A stretch of DNA of 64,000 nucleotides from Sthenelais limicola (Eukaryota > Annelida > Polychaeta > Phyllodocida > Sigalionidae). A model generated the notes under the pieces. That model made no database searches and was not told the origin of the DNA. It worked only from the letters and a program-made list of their open reading frames with translations. A program made the position numbers and the translations under genes. The DNA is taken from contig OW804102.1 in NCBI GenBank assembly GCA_942159475.1, positions 31,936,873 to 32,000,872 of the forward strand, in the 5' to 3' direction. Shown in pieces: positions 20,030 to 35,286 of this stretch. Every line of letters begins with the position of its first letter. Position 1 is the stretch's first letter.

Positions 20030-22891
20030 CCTTTAAAAACTGATATATTTTCATTTTCCATTTCCTAAAGAAAGTCTGAGGTCACTATTCGATATCTAAT
20101 GCCTTATAGAAAAGAAATTCGGAAAAGATAAAAGAACTATTTGGGGTCAATTACTACCCCCAAATAAATAATAAGCCATATTGACACCTTAAGTGGTAAC
20201 TATGACAACAGATGCTTCCCCAGCTCAGTCACCTTGAAGCCACACTAATAGGGGCAGCCATGGCCATTCATACTGACAGTACAACGAGCACAATTCACGC
20301 TGTTACACACAATTACACTGCTTAAAGGAATTCAATTTTCACCCTTACTAATTCACTTTCCCAAGCCATATTTCATATAGACATTATGGGAGGAATTGGC
20401 CTACGATTCTAGAATAAATGCGCAGGGAAATTATTTCCGAAATAAAATGAGGATAAATTGGTAGCTTTGATGCTTTTGAATATGGACACAAGAAAGGGGT
20501 GGTTTGGAAGGACTAAATGGGTAAATTTATGGGTATGGGTATATATAATACCGTATGGTTATAGGTTGTGAATAATTATAATCTCCGGACCAAGTCTGTC
20601 AGAGCTTGTTAAATGGAAACCTAATTATGGTTTTAAATGAATCTATTTATCTTAGTATAGAACTAGGGGCGTGGATGGAATGAAAACATGGACATGTGTA
20701 AGAGAAAGCTCTAAGCCTGGGGGTTATGTGTAATTGTATATTGTTCAGAAACACAGGAGTACAAAGAGAGAAGGCATTAGTTCTTGTCACTAGTAGTCAC
20801 GCAATTAGCTGCCCACGACCTCAATGTACCAATGGACCTATAGCCCTAATACATCCAGGGATGTGTACATGTATGTTCATGGGCTCAGTAGCTTCATGCC
20901 CTTTTTTCTTGTTAACTTTGGGTTTGTCAATGTATAATCATTGGGAAACTTGGGGTCTTATGTAATGTATATGATTACATCTGGTTTCTAAAATCAGAAT
21001 ACAGGTAACATTGCAGGTACAAAACACTGACCACCTCGTCTAATCAAATCTGACTAAGATAATTGTCAAATTCATTGATGGAGTCTCCATTTTATTCTCA
21101 TTGATGGAACTTAGATTAAAGATGGAATGAGTCTGTGTTTCTACAATAGGACAATATTGCTAAGGCGATAGGGCAATATTGTTATTTAATCGATGATACA
21201 TGATATCTATATATATAGTGAAATCAATCCCTCTATTTGATTGAGTCAAGCTCTTGCCATTTCACATACATTAGAGGGCTTAGCTAAAGGGCTGCTTGAT
21301 CTATAAAGCAATGCATTGCATGCACACCCACCTATCTCTCTCCAACCAGAGATATTATAATAATCTCTCTTCAACCAGAGAATACATAGGATAAGTGCAG
21401 TACATTGTTAACCCAGACTAAAAAATAAATCCCACCAATATATTGTCCGCCAACAAGGGAGTACCTAATGCCCTTCTGTGGGCAGGCAGCAGCACAAGGT
21501 CCTGAACTGTGGAGGATTACACAGGGCAGGTATGAAGTACTTATTTCTGGTGAATAGAGGAGGACAGGCATCCCTCCACTGTAGTCACAATGGTTGGCCA
21601 TCATTCACACGACCTGTCACGGCCAGTGGCCACCGACTGACCAAGGCTAAACTTGTCTTTTAGGTTCTTACGATTATAGGTCTCTGTCATATACTGGGTC
21701 CAGTCACAGGGATTTGCATTATATTGTACTATACGAGCTAAGGTATTAAGTTGAGGGCAAACTCTGAAATGAATTGATGATGTTTAGCCTAATGATAGGG
21801 TTTCTCGTTACGATTTAAGGCTTTAAAATACAAATTATATACTTTTTGTGATCTCACCCCATAAACCATGGGTTTATGAAGGTGGATTAAGGTTAGTTGT
21901 CTTTTTTTCAACCCAAAACTACCACCTAGATTATCAATACTTCATGGATATGAACTATAACTCTTATTTTAGCGCAGTCAAACAAATACAGTAAAAAAGG
22001 TAGCATTAATTTTATCAACGCCATTTCTTGAGAGGAACGTTTGGCATAATATGCCTCACTTCTTATACGGAATCCATTTATCTTTCTAAAATCATCATGT
22101 CTATACAACCTAAATTGTAGTCAAGGAAAATAGTGTACTTCCCTGTTGCAACTAAAGCTAAGATTCGCTCAAGATCTAAATTTATCCCAAATTTAGAGGG
22201 TAGACAGTGGGAGGAGGTGATTTTTCTGGTTAGCTGCCTCAGGGGCTGGGACGAGTTTTCAGGTCGGCTTAACCAGCTTTAAAGGTTTGTATGAGTTGTA
22301 AAGTGTTGTCGCCAGGGGGTGCGTGTGGGCAGCATCGCGCCTCGTTAACACTTGAGGCTAGTGAGGGAGAACATGGCTAAAGTTTGGGCACAGGCTTTGT
22401 AGGTGTACTTACATACATAGGTGTGTATCAGTGTATGTACCAGCATACACATATACAAGAACACACTTACATACATACATACATGCATACACATATACAT
22501 ATATGTACATACATGTGGATGAGGAATAAAGAGGATAACACTCATTTTTTCACATTATAGCAAAATCTACACAGTTCATCTGCGGGTAACTATTTAAGTC
22601 TCAAAAGTAAATAGATTCATATAATATAGGAATAAAGAGTAATGGATTGTCAGATTTTCAGCTAACTTTTCTTATTTCAACATGCAATAGCTTCCTCTGA
22701 ATGTATATACTGAAGACATGGCGGTGTATTGACTATAATCAAAGGTAGAAATAGAGGTTATGTTGGTGCGGGTTGGTATAACTCTTAGCTGAAGTAATGA
22801 TAGGGGCAGAGAAAGAAGTCAGAATATACTACAATAGGTGTAAGTACTAGGGATTTGTGGTAGGTCTGTGGTCAGGTAAGCATGCATAGGA

Positions 22892-23090
22892 GAGAGGATG
22901 GAGGGGGTAGAGGAGGAAGAAAAAGAAAGAAAGAAGAAGTGATGTGGAAGAGAGAAGAAGTGGTCAGGTAAAGGAGTGGAGGAAGAAGTAATAGAGGGGA
23001 AGGAGAAGAAGAAGAAGAAGAAGAAGAAGAAGAAGAAGAAGAAGAGCAGGAGGAGGAAGAAGAGCAGGAAGGAGGAGATGGGAGGAGGTA
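22892..23090. repeat. Purine-rich tract with GAA microsatellite
   Basis: Nearly 200 bp of mostly A and G on the plus strand, including about 14 GAA units at 23003-23045. Long purine/pyrimidine mirror tracts can form triplex structures. Confidence 0.8.
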
Positions 23091-24686
23091 CCTATAACTT
23101 TTTCAAACGAAGAAATTGACAGTGAGCAGACAAGAGATGGAGATCAGAAGTTAACCTAAGGTAAGGGTGGTGAACATCACGCACATGACATAAAGCACAA
23201 GTACCTGGGGACAGGGTGAAACCAGAAGCCCTAATAAACCTCACCACAGAGGGCTTTATTGCCTATACATACAGCACACTATTTATAGACCCATAACTCA
23301 CAACATGGCAGCAATACCTTAATCTTCACCTACAGAAATGGTGCACTAATTGTCGGATCACTCGTGAGATATATTCAACTAGTTGATTATGTAATATATT
23401 CTGCTTATACATGTAGCTTGTGCCTTAATCACTCCAACCCATGGTCACTCACATGACTACTACTGCCTTATATGACCACATCTCCCCCTCCAACAATAAG
23501 TCCAAGTATTGTCTCACTTTATCAGTCACTACTATAGTGCCATTAGCATATCCAGGTATACTCCCATTCCACTTTCTTTTTTAATTAAAAAAGATTTCTG
23601 GCCACAATTGAGTACACAGCTCTGTAGATTGTCCGATTCACACAATATGGGAGTCACACATACTCACAATGACTCGAAGCATAAATCACTAAGTGAGTTT
23701 TATCTCGTCTGACCCCACCCCCCACCAAATACAGGTACATTAAGACTTATTGCCCCCACAAGATATCCACAGTAATAAAAGCATGGGGTGATTTATTGGT
23801 TCACTTTTAACTTCTTTATTTGTAAAACTGGGCGGTTTTGTGTGAGGAGATTCCCCCCTTTTTTTTGACCTACTGAATCTGTTATTGAGGTGCATTGTAA
23901 TGCTACCAAAGAGAACTTGTGTTATATATTATATAGAGAGAGCAAGTGGGTATCGTATACCTTGTCATGTTCACTAAGCTATAATCTTTACAGGATCGAA
24001 ACGAGATGGTAACAGAAGCATAGCTGGAGAATACACAGATTTGATAAAAACACAGAAATAATACCATTTATAAGGGTTCTTAATAGATTTCTTCAAACTT
24101 TAACAGAAAACATGTAATTTGTATAAAATCACATGAGCCTAGACTTAATCTTAAGAACAACTTATTTTTTATTTTAAGAAAATAACATGGACTTATGACG
24201 GTAGGAGAAGTAATAAGACTGAAAGTCAGGAGAGGTCAGGATGCTGCTAAGCATATTACATTACCCAGTTAAGAGGTTTTCTAGTTATTATATATTTGCA
24301 TGCAGTTTATGACATCGCATGTATGCCATTAGGACTGCAGGAGATCGGGACACTATTTGTGGCGATCGCGTGTGGGGAAATACATAGTTCAAGAGTGAAA
24401 AGTTGGTACGTGGTGTAACTGACATATTCACTTGTTATTATCAAATAAGGCATTCATGCAATGTAAAATACATATTATAAGGCTAGAAGTGAGAATGGTA
24501 GACTAGGGAGAGGGTGGGAAGGGTGTGAGGTATTTATGGTAAATTTATTTGTTTTAAATTGGTGTAAGTAAAATATGTCATATGCAAGGAAAAGCAAGAA
24601 TTTTGTCGAAATGTTGAATTGTAATGCAAATTATAGCAAATCTCCTGATATCGAGTTTTAGGTCTGAATACACAAGGTCTCTACAT

Positions 24687-24832
24687 TCTAGGCTCAGAGT
24701 TGAGAGTCCCTCCAAACTGAGGGAAAGCCTCTCGCTCCAAACGGCAAAATACCATTTTATAATCCCATTAGGACGCCTACAAGCGCAGTAGGCCTACCAT
24801 TCTTATCTAATCTGAGAGGCTGTGAGCCTAGA
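24687..24832 (-). mobile_element. TCTAGGCTCA inverted-repeat element, copy 5 (reference copy)
   Basis: This is a 146-bp copy with perfect 10-bp termini and all core blocks. It is the best copy for defining the family. Flanks (CTACAT and CTGACC) show no obvious target duplication. Confidence 0.87.
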
Positions 24833-25929
24833 CTGACCTAGACGAGGAAAGCATGATCCCATCTCATTCTCTTTTCTTGTTCCCAACTCCTATCAATCTC
24901 TGCTCCACACTGCAAGCTAGAGCAGTGTTCCAGGATATCCCATGTATTGAATAGTCTGTGTGAGCCACTTTGTTTACTCTAGTCCAGGGTAGAGTTTCAG
25001 TTTGACTTCAATATTTGAAAGCTTTTACAGTCCACATCTCAACAAGGTCAGACAAGATCAGATTCTGGGGTTTGATGTCTTACTTTTAACTCTTCCCTAT
25101 TTTACCTGAACTATGTGCTTGGCTCTCTCACTGTCCTCTTCCCTTCAAACTCTCTATCCTGGCCATTTAAACACAATATCACAAATAGTCTTGATTGCCA
25201 AACTTAGAGCAATGGGAGAATCTTGAGATTTAGAAACATAAGCTTTTAAGATAAATTATTGACTGTTATTATTAGAGAATTCTATACAATATTCAGGATT
25301 TGCATAGTCTGTATAGTGCTGACCCTGAATATTTCTATAGTGAAGGCCATGTGTATGTATGTAATAGTTTTATTTCCAGACTATCAGTACAGTTACATAG
25401 ATTCGTGGTAAAAGGGATGAAGCAAGTAGTAGCAACCTTCTGTGAAGACTCCCTGAATTAAATCGTTTGATCAATGAGGTGTTTTGTTTGATCGACTAAC
25501 TTATTTAGTATAACATGTGATAGGGTAGAGAGATTAATCACTCATTCCAATAACCAGTATTATAATTTACTATTTATAGTTCTTGAACAGCTAACTGGTA
25601 TTAATTTACACAATTTTGAGCAGGTTAAGTTTAACGTGATGAGTTTCTGTCACTTTTAGTGGATCTAACTAATCCTCCAATAGTCTGAACCATTACGTAC
25701 AACAGATACCATATATGTACACTATATACAGATATAGTAATATTGCTGTTGACACTGACAGGTATAAGGACTCTTCATCATTGGCTATGACACTATTGAC
25801 AGCAATAGCTGTAATTGCTGTCACATACTGACTTATTTATTAATGTGAGTCCTAATGCCTGAAATAACTGCTGTCACAAGACGAGGTTATCGTCATGAAT
25901 TGTCCCAGGTGGGCAGGTCTATATCTCTG

Positions 25930-26095
25930 TATAGCCTTCTTCCTCTCTCTCTACCTCTCTCCGTTCTCTCATATTCCTATATCCAATTTATGTCTCTCCT
26001 TCTTCTAGTTCTAGTCCCCCCCCTCTCTCTCCCCCCCCCCAGCTCCCCTCCCTCCCTCTCTCTCTATACCTCTCACTCTAACCTTCACCCCCTCA
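25930..26095. repeat. CT/C-rich low-complexity tract
   Basis: Runs of CTCTCT and a C10 block at 26031-26040. It produces a spurious Leu/Ser/Pro-rich open frame. Confidence 0.7.
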
Positions 26096-29000
26096 CTCAT
26101 GATTGGATGATATGATTATATATGGACAGCATTCATTGCAAGAACTTTCTCATCTCATATTCACAAAAAGGTATGTTTGAAAAAGATCCTATCCCCCAGA
26201 AAAACATGGTTACACAACACTCCCAGACCACTAAAACCCGGCCGAGGGCTAGTTTTATAATAATCCAAACTTGTTGGTGAGACATGACAACATCTTTTTG
26301 TGTTCATAAAATGGCATCTATGTGGGCAAGATGTTGAAGCACCTAGAAAAAGTGGGCAACCACTTAAAGTGTATTTGGGCTAGCACAAAGGGGCAGTTTT
26401 GAGCTATTATCCTCTATATCAGGCCTGGGGGTGGAAAACACATTAAGGTTGATCTTATCATCTCTTCCCAGAGGATAGGATAACTTTGGGGTAACTTTAC
26501 TTATAGGTCTACTCCACATGCTAACTCAACCTTTGTTGAAGATTGAAGAATATTTGATATTAAAATAGTTTGATATTTCTCGCAAGCGTTAGAAATATAT
26601 ATGCCAAGATGGCAGGGACCTTGAATTCTTATTTAAAACATAAGAGATTTTTAGTGGAAATTTGAAGAAAAAGCTTAGTGGAAGAATTCAAAGAGCTTAA
26701 ATTATAGGCTATTGTAGGTATACGTCCTGGTACAAAGCGAAATAAATTCAAATACTAGAGCACAGAGTTTGTTAATTAAACACCTTAATGAAAACAAACG
26801 TAATAAAAATTGTTTTGACCAATAAAAATCTTTAAGTTGTGTTGGGAAGTTGTGCTGTTATGTATGTGTGTATACCAGAAATACTAAATGTTTTTTGGCC
26901 CCACTGAACCACCAAATGTTTTTTTGGATAATCATATTAGGCCTATTATGAAAAGCCCACTAAAACCAAATAGGCCAGTGCTTAGAACACATATCGAATT
27001 ATCTGATGTAATGTTGCTACTGAATGACATTTTTCAAATCAAATTCCTTTATAACAATAGTCTCAGACCGAAAAAAAATAATCTAGGAGCCCTACTTCAG
27101 TCATTCCGTATATATATATATAGGCTTGTAGCCCATGCCCCACAGGTGCATTGTTGGGAAAGGCTTATCTTAGTCCATCTCCACATAATTACCCCAACCC
27201 AAATAGAGAGAGGGCTTACACTGAATAGGTTATTATTTATATGTGGGTACAGGTATGCGCATTATACAGGTGTAGTGCTCCTTTCTGTATACCCCTGTCA
27301 CTACACCTCTTCTTATACATATAGGGCTTTATGTGGGCCAGGCTACAAAACATGTACAACTGGGTACAAATAATTCCCATGAAATATGAAATAAAAGTTT
27401 GGGTTGATTTGTCTACTTTTTTCCCACTTTTCTGAGAGAAAACATGGGCTCCATGAAATATGGTTACATTAAGATTGATATATGGGATGAATGCGTTCTG
27501 TGGAAAAATATCTTTGTACAAAAATGAACAAGTGGTATAATTTTGATCTGTACTAATAACACATCGACATGAAGTCCAGTATTTATATGACACGAACACA
27601 TCTGGAGACCTCTCAGTAATTCAGTGTTTCTATTTCAAACTATCGAAGTTAAGTTTTATTTAAAACAAAAAGAAATATGCACCAAACTGCGCCAAATCAT
27701 AGGGGGCCTTAGCTCAACTACATGATTGCACATGTTCAAAGTAAGTGAATCATCCCAATCTGACATTGAATCATTCCAAATGAATCATCCCAATCTTATA
27801 TTTATAACGATTACAAAACGAACCATAAAGCTGAGCCCCGCACAACCTAACAGGATGAAAAATTAATAGCTAGTCATCAAACAAACTTGAGAACTGAAAC
27901 AAATCAAGCATGGGTCCTTTGATCTAGGCATCCCCTGGGGCTACTTCAATGCTTAATAGTAAGGGCGGCAAGGGAGGAGGGTATGGGGACGGGGTGAACT
28001 GGGTGTGATCTCGGAGTGAAAAATTATTCGGTTTACATGAAACTTAAACTTAAGTGTATTTAAAGGGGAACTCTGGACTGCGTATAATAGCATTTCAGAC
28101 GTTGGAAAAAACTACAATTTGATCTTCTGTACATTGTACTATGTAATTCAATCATTTATAAGTAATTGGGGAGTGATTTTGTGTTGTTCTAACTGGCTAT
28201 TATCCGGTATGTTGGCGGGAACAATATTCCCAGAATGCTATGGGAACATGACGTCAGCAGAGCACTAGCACACTTCCGTCTTCTGTTGGCCTAAGGTGTT
28301 TGGCCAAACCCTTTTTTGATTGATTGATTTTTTGATTGATCTATGAGGCATATATACACCTGAACTTCTGGCAAAGGAAAGACTCCATGGATCTCATTCT
28401 TTGCTCAAATTGGTAGCCTTCAACCCCTACGAGAGGATTAGAATAAATTCCCTCTTCCTCATTCTCACTCTCAGTACCACCTTGTTGACTAGCCATGTTG
28501 ACTGGGCGGCACAGCCACGTGTACTACAGGCACGGCATCCGCTCTCCATGCTGGTCATCATGTATAGGGAGGGGAGGGCTAATTTTAAGTTTGGACTGAG
28601 TTTATGTATAGTATGTGACGGTGTCAGGCGAATTGCCACCCGGTAAAAAGCCACCTAGGTAAAGACCCACCTGGGTAAAGACGCACCCATGTTGCATGGG
28701 AGTAATTCTCCCAATCAGGTGTCATTTGGTTTTCCAGCCTAGGTTGTCTACTACCAGTATTTAGGATGATTGCATTATTATCAAAAAATGAACAATATTC
28801 ATGTAATCGTACATTTGAACTGATTATATAAAATAAACTCATACTTTGACAAAAAGGTATTAAACTTTCCAGTACAACCAGGCCCTGTTTTGGCGGTCAA
28901 CATCCCTAGCTCTGACAAGAATTACACAATATTATTACGCTATACGCACGCCAAAGATTGTAGAGATTCGACGAATTTTACTTTTTCAAAAAAATTGGCC

Positions 29001-32000
29001 TCCTGAAATCAAATGCTGGCCGTTTGGGAGAATTACTCATAAATGATGTCGCACTTTGTTGTTTTACGGTATTCTAGAAATTGGGGGAATGGGTAACAAA
29101 TTAGAACATACTGCTGGTCAACCATAAAGATCCTATATTCTATCCTGGATTACTTGGTTAATGGTTAATTATTATAAGTCTTATACGTACAGACACAGAC
29201 TGATTCATAGAATATATTTGAGTTAAAAAGGGAAATAACACCATGGCATTCAGCTATATGTATTTCTTTGTAAGAACCTTATAAAAAAAGAGCAATACTA
29301 TGATAGCTTTGACCTTAAGACTAAATTTGTTCATGCATCTGTTAATTTCTACTTTAAGATACAAACTCAACAAACTTGTATTCTCAAATGTTCAACTGTA
29401 AAGACCAGTGATTAGATTGAATTCAGTCCCCCATAGCAACGGTGCTTTTTAAAGCATGGGGGGGGGGGCTTACAGCATGTACATTTGGAGAAAATGAGGG
29501 TCTCCATTTAAAAAAAGAAATTTATTCAAATTGGTGCATGCTAAGTGGAACTGGAAATAAGAAAGAATTTTGAACTAATTTGTTTTCTATATCTGAACAG
29601 AGATGTGTTACTCAATTTTGTTTAGTAGGAGCGTCATCCCAGGAACGCATTTCAACAGCCTATAAATAAGTAACAAATTGAATTTGAGCATAGATAATTT
29701 AGCAAAATATATATAAGGGACATATATGTGTTTCGAATATGATATTAGCTATAATTCTTTGTTGGAAAAAGCCATATTTATTCGGAATGTAGGATATTAT
29801 TATTTTACCCAATTGCATATCCCAAAGAAATCAAACCAATACATATTGCCAATAGGGAATCGGGTTAAATATGGAGAAAATAATGCAAAATAATGTGCAA
29901 AAATAAAGTGTAAGAAGCATGGTGTAAAAATCAAAATATTTGTCACAACCTTCCCAAACTTCGTCTGCATTATGCTGACATTCCCTAATATATGTAATAT
30001 GTATCTCCCCTAGCCACACATAATTAATGGTCCACCCTCCACTTTCCAAGGGTACACCCAGAGTGCGCTCTTTGTGTGAATCATTGTGTCACTTATAATT
30101 GGTTGTGTTTGGAACTGCATGTGAGTTCACAGACGCTCTGTTCTTAGTTTTAAATATGGTTATTTGCTGGCAACATCAATTTATTTGATGTTGATTTCAA
30201 TGTCAGAAATGTTCCCTTCTAGTTTCTAATGATAAAATGTTAAAATAACGATGGAAACAAATTATTAAATGTCCTTCAGAAAGTGCTGGTATATGAACAC
30301 AACCAGCCACTCAGTCACACTCAACGTTCACCAGTGGGGAACGAACACGTCCATCCAAAGACACACAGAAAACCATGCACTGACCACATACCGGTAATGA
30401 ACAGGCCCGAGTTAGTGTCATACACAGGGCAATATGGCAGCACCCAGGACAGGGTTTGGAGAGAGCGGGAAAGAAATTACTTGATTGATTCTGGCAATAT
30501 CATTGCCCAGAAACCAGTATTATAATGTGGGTCCTCAGTTATCAACCATAATTGAGCTGTATGACCAGCAAGTGTTCCAACCCAGAGTTTTACTTTAATA
30601 GTTCCCTGTAGCACCAAACCAGGTGGAATAGACTGTAGAAGGCACTATGTATGTTTCACAGAGATGGAGATGGCCTTGGCTTTTGGATTGACATGTTTGT
30701 AATGTTTGTGATTGACATGTTCAGTCGATTGATTGATTGACAGGTCTCTACACATGACATCCCTAATGCACACACCATCTGTTACAAGGATAACTGGAGA
30801 ATCTCTTCACAATTCTACAAGCTCACACACAGGTGATCACGCGTCAATAGTAACACATGAGTTGTGAGATGGCTTCAGTCAGTTTGTCAGTATGTCTATG
30901 GCTAAGCCATGAATTATCTCAACCGTCCATATTTGTACCTTGTAGGTTCCCCATTCTCTTATGCCATGCCCACCACATAGATGTATTTACAATACAATAT
31001 ACACTAAGTTTACTTTTACATCAATTAATCCTTTTCCATCAATTTAATTCTTCAGAATTACTATAATGTATGATCAATGTATACATATTTCCAAAATGAA
31101 TACCCCCCCCCCCCATCCCCACCCCACCCACTCCTCAAAGTTGCAGCAATTCTTAAGTTTCATGTACCAACTCGATGCATGTACCAACTAGACTAGGTGC
31201 ATGAAGTAGTCTTATTGCATGCCCAGAAGCTTCCCCATATTCACTGCAAAGGCAATGAATACAAACCTATCAGATCTGGTGTTTTCACAAGCCCCTGTTT
31301 AGCAATCTACCAACTAACAATACCAACAAAGGCAATAGTGGTCAACACAAAAAATGACCAGCATGATGTTAACCAGACGGTCCTTAACCCCAATCACCGG
31401 TATCTGAAGTATGAATAGACAGTATGGGCTGATCCATTGAGTAAAGAAAGGCCAGCAATAGGTAGTGTAGGGCTAAACAGGTGGTGATCTATTTTGTATT
31501 GTATTAACCTGACGACATCTGACGTTCCTATACAAAACCATCTGCACTTCTACCCTACTTGGATACATTAGTATAGACACACCAAACATGAGATGATGGA
31601 TTAGGGTGGCTAGACCTGAATCCAGGTAGTCAGGGTGTCAGTCAAAGTCTGAACGTATAGTGGGATCCATGCAGGTCCATGAAACCTCAGTGATTTCTTT
31701 CTGTTTCCCAGTTGTCATACCAAGTGGATCTTTCCCCTTTCTAAGTCTCCCAGTTTATCTTCCCATCCTCTCTGACTCTCCCTATTTGTCTCTATCCCAG
31801 AATCTTTGGATATGTAGTTGTGAAAGTTTAGTTGCAGCTTGCTGATTCCTAGACATCATTATTGGTGTTATGAGAATAAAACACAAATGACATAAAATAG
31901 ATATTCCTATTTTAGTCTCTTGGCGCATCTTTTATATGCATTTCTACCAACGGTCCAGTTAGAAATAAGGCTTTTTGAATGAAAACAAACTATTACAAAG

Positions 32001-32444
32001 AACCGGAAAATTCTATTGCAACTTCGTTCTCACATGAAGCAGAATATTTTATACATGACTTATCCCTTGAAAATATAGCTAACTAACAACCTCTCTTACT
32101 TAGACCCCCTCAGATTTCACATAAAGGTCTTTGTGGCCAACGTACAAGTAGCACTGATGATGGCAGTAGAGAGGTATCCCATGTATATGTGTCATGTACC
32201 ACCTATTATGACTGGCCTGTATAGAACCTGATATTTTGACAGTCCACTGTTCCCAATACAATACCTAGCCATGGAGATAGGATCTGCAGGTACATCTTCA
32301 CGAGATCAGGTAGCAGGTCAACATGAATAGAGGCACATAATGACTGTTGTCAAGTTCCCTGTATTTATGAATTTGATCTAATGACATGTCCTAGCTTTTG
32401 TAATTGGGGGATGTATAGGAACAGCTCCCAAGGTTTATACCCAG

Positions 32445-32524
32445 GCTAGGCTCAGAGCTGAGAGAGTCCCTTCAAACTGAGGGGAAGCCTCTTGCTCTAA
32501 ACCCCAAAATTCCATTAGCCTAGA
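32445..32524 (-). mobile_element. TCTAGGCTCA inverted-repeat element, copy 6 (short)
   Basis: This is an 80-bp remnant with GCTAGGCTCAGAG at one end, the TCCCTTCAAACTGAGGGGAAGC block and AGCCTAGA at the other end. The middle is deleted. Confidence 0.75.
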
Positions 32525-34129
32525 ATGCAGTCTTATAAGTCATTATAAGTTAATTTTGTAAGATTGCCTTTGTCATAATAGCCGAGAATGCAGCTTTAAA
32601 AAGACTATTTATTTTGAGTGATGAACCCTAACCTGAACCCTAACGTCTACATGCCTATGAGTGTTTGGATCATGTAGTTATATTGATCGTGTGTGTAGGA
32701 GAACCCAAGTAACCCCAGCCCACACACATTATTGACGTTATTTATTGATTTAATTTATTGACTCTCTCATACAACACCTCACTCAGCCCACACAAACGTG
32801 TACACTTGGCATGCTCAGTCATCACTCAATTTGAGAATAAAAACTGTTTCCCTTTTTATTGTTTCCTGCTATTGACTCTAAGTACACCTAAGAATCACAG
32901 TTGTACAATCTGTAATGGAGGTAAACGTTTTCAGGATCCTTTTTTTCATTACAGAAATTCAAAAAATAGTGTAACAGTTTATCAAAAGGCATTAGCACCC
33001 GATTTCAATCTATTTAAGCCATAGCCAAAAGCTGGGTACAAGAAACTCTGTGTCTCCTCCATTTTCCATGGCATCCATGATGAGATGAGTTGTTTTTTTA
33101 TCTATCACAAAAATAATTTCTTGATCATCTGAACACAAAGAAAATCTCAACCAAAAATGAAATGGAACAACCCATTCACCTTAACTGAATCTGTGACACC
33201 CACTTATATCTATCATCCATAGGCATCTAAATCTCTAAACCCTTGGAATGTCTACCAAGACTAAGATCTAGCCCCTTAAGCCCCCCACACCTTGAGAACA
33301 CTAACACAATTACAGACTGGGCTCCTGCTACTTCCACTTGTCAATAATTTAATACCACATTCTTCCCACTCGCTCATGTACCAGCGGGAGAATAATCATT
33401 AATTTAATAAATTAATATTATCCAAGCGAATCAAGCTTCAATCATTGATTTATCGACTTATTGATTGATCCCTGTGTGGGTAGGAAGGAATAGGGTGCGG
33501 TACAGTCCTCTGGTTGATTGACCTTCAAAGGAATTGCTTATTCACTCTCTTTTAGAGGATTTCATTGTTAACACTAAATATTTATAAATGGAAAAATTGA
33601 TGTTGCTTTACTTCCAGCTCATGTTATACGCGTGAAGGAGTCTAAAGGTTGCAACAAAAACTTGTCTTTGTTCAGATAGGTTCTGATAAAATATAAATTC
33701 AAATTTGGGAGACATCAAGGACGGAAAGTCTCATATTAAACACTAAATATTCATCAATGGGAATGAAATAGCATTTTTCCTTTCTTTGCATGCACTCCTA
33801 TCCCCGCCCAAAATAAAGGTAAAAGTATAGACAAGAACTAATTCGGTCGAAAATAAATCAAAGGATGGGAAATTCGAGGAAGCAATGGACACCGTTTTTA
33901 TGAGGCGATAGTAACTAGTAGAGTAGGGAATACTTTATAGTAACGGGAGTTACAAATGTAAAGGAGAGAGAGAGTCTGTAATTAATGGACAATATGGCTT
34001 TATTAAGCGAGTGAATGGTCTTCATAAATAGTGATTATTGAAGGGTAGAGGGTGGAGGGGTTGACAGTGGGTAGACCCGTGCATATAAATGGTAGCATTA
34101 GGAGGTACAAAGAGTTATGGGAGCTAAAT

Positions 34130-34480
34130 GGAAGAAACAGGTGAGGTGGATAAAAGGGGGAACGCAGGATTGGAGGGAAGAGAGATAGAGAGAGAGGGAG
34201 AGTGATCGAGGGCAAGAGGTTATACTGAAGCGCTTTAGTAAGCTAAATAGGATAACAAGAGAGAAAGGGTCGGAAACTGAGATTGAATTATTAGTAGTTG
34301 AGAAAAAGAACATTATAATATATTATATTATAATAATTATATTATATTTAATTGAATTATTCTAGAGAGAGATATAGCTAGATAGATACATGTAGATAGA
34401 GAGAGAGGGGGGGGGGGAAGAGAGGAGAGAGAGGGAGGAGAGAGGAGAGACTCAGAGAGAGAAAGATAAGATACTTTTAA
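34130..34480. repeat. Second GA-rich region
   Basis: Interrupted GAGA and GGGAGAGA runs with a GGGGGGGGG block near 34407-34417. An AT-only inverted segment (AATATATTATATTATAATAA, 34317-34350) lies in the middle. Open frames here are low-complexity. Confidence 0.6.
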
Positions 34481-35232
34481 GAGAATATAAGGAACCCCAA
34501 TAAGGGAGAATATATTGAATGCCAGAATGGAAAGTGCAGAAATCTATAAGAGAAGAGAGGCAGAACACAAACGTAGCTATAAATAACCATCCCCAGAATA
34601 GCACGTGACCGTTGGGAAGTCCCTCCATCATCACCGCCCCCCCTCCCCCAACCTCACCTGTCACCAGGATATTAACATGTACATGCATGCTAACCCCCCA
34701 TCACATGCTAATCACCCTAACATGCTACACAATTACCTTCATCTACTATGATTGTCTTCTTTATCCACCAATCCCAACTACCAACAGAAAACAATTTGAT
34801 CTAAACAGTAACATACTATTTTAATATTTGTTTATGGATCCAAGAGTACTGTGTCCTCCCCAGGTAGAGTCGATATTTCTTGTACTACCGGGCGATGGTT
34901 GACAATGTATACATTGTAACCATTGCAAACATGCCTAGTTTGAAGATGATGATATATAAGAGATAATTATGATATTTATCTATCACTACTTTATCTTAAT
35001 TAGGACAGACTAAAAAGAGGTCCCACGCGTGGTGTTTTCTAGAAAAGAAGTTTCGCTTTCTAGTTTCACTGCATATTTCAACCACATTCTCATAATTTCT
35101 CATTGAATTTTTACATCTCCTTCAGATTTTCTAAGCCATTTTTTTCTTTTTAAAAGATTTTATTTCAACTGGATTCACATGGTCCTTGGTTGAGGTTTTT
35201 TGCATGGTCCAGTCCTGTATCAACTAACTTAT

Positions 35233-35286
35233 CCTAACCTATTATTTTACCCTAACCTATTATTTCACACTAAACTATTAGTTAAC
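35233..35286. repeat. 18-bp tandem repeat, three units
   Basis: The units are CCTAACCTATTATTTTAC, CCTAACCTATTATTTCAC and the more diverged ACTAAACTATTAGTTAAC. Confidence 0.7.

Noticed and set aside
20225..20320. Cys-rich minus-strand stretch (NCARCTVSMNGHGCPY) considered as an EGF-like ectodomain exon of gene C
   Set aside because: It runs into an in-frame stop right after the Cys pattern, and the spacing does not match EGF modules.
21371..21663. Overlapping frames of 77 and 61 codons considered as an ectodomain exon
   Set aside because: No paired splice sites in compatible phase and no Ig or FN3 signature.
32620..32650. CCCTAACCTGAACCCTAAC, telomere-like repeats
   Set aside because: Only two degenerate units; ordinary chance sequence.
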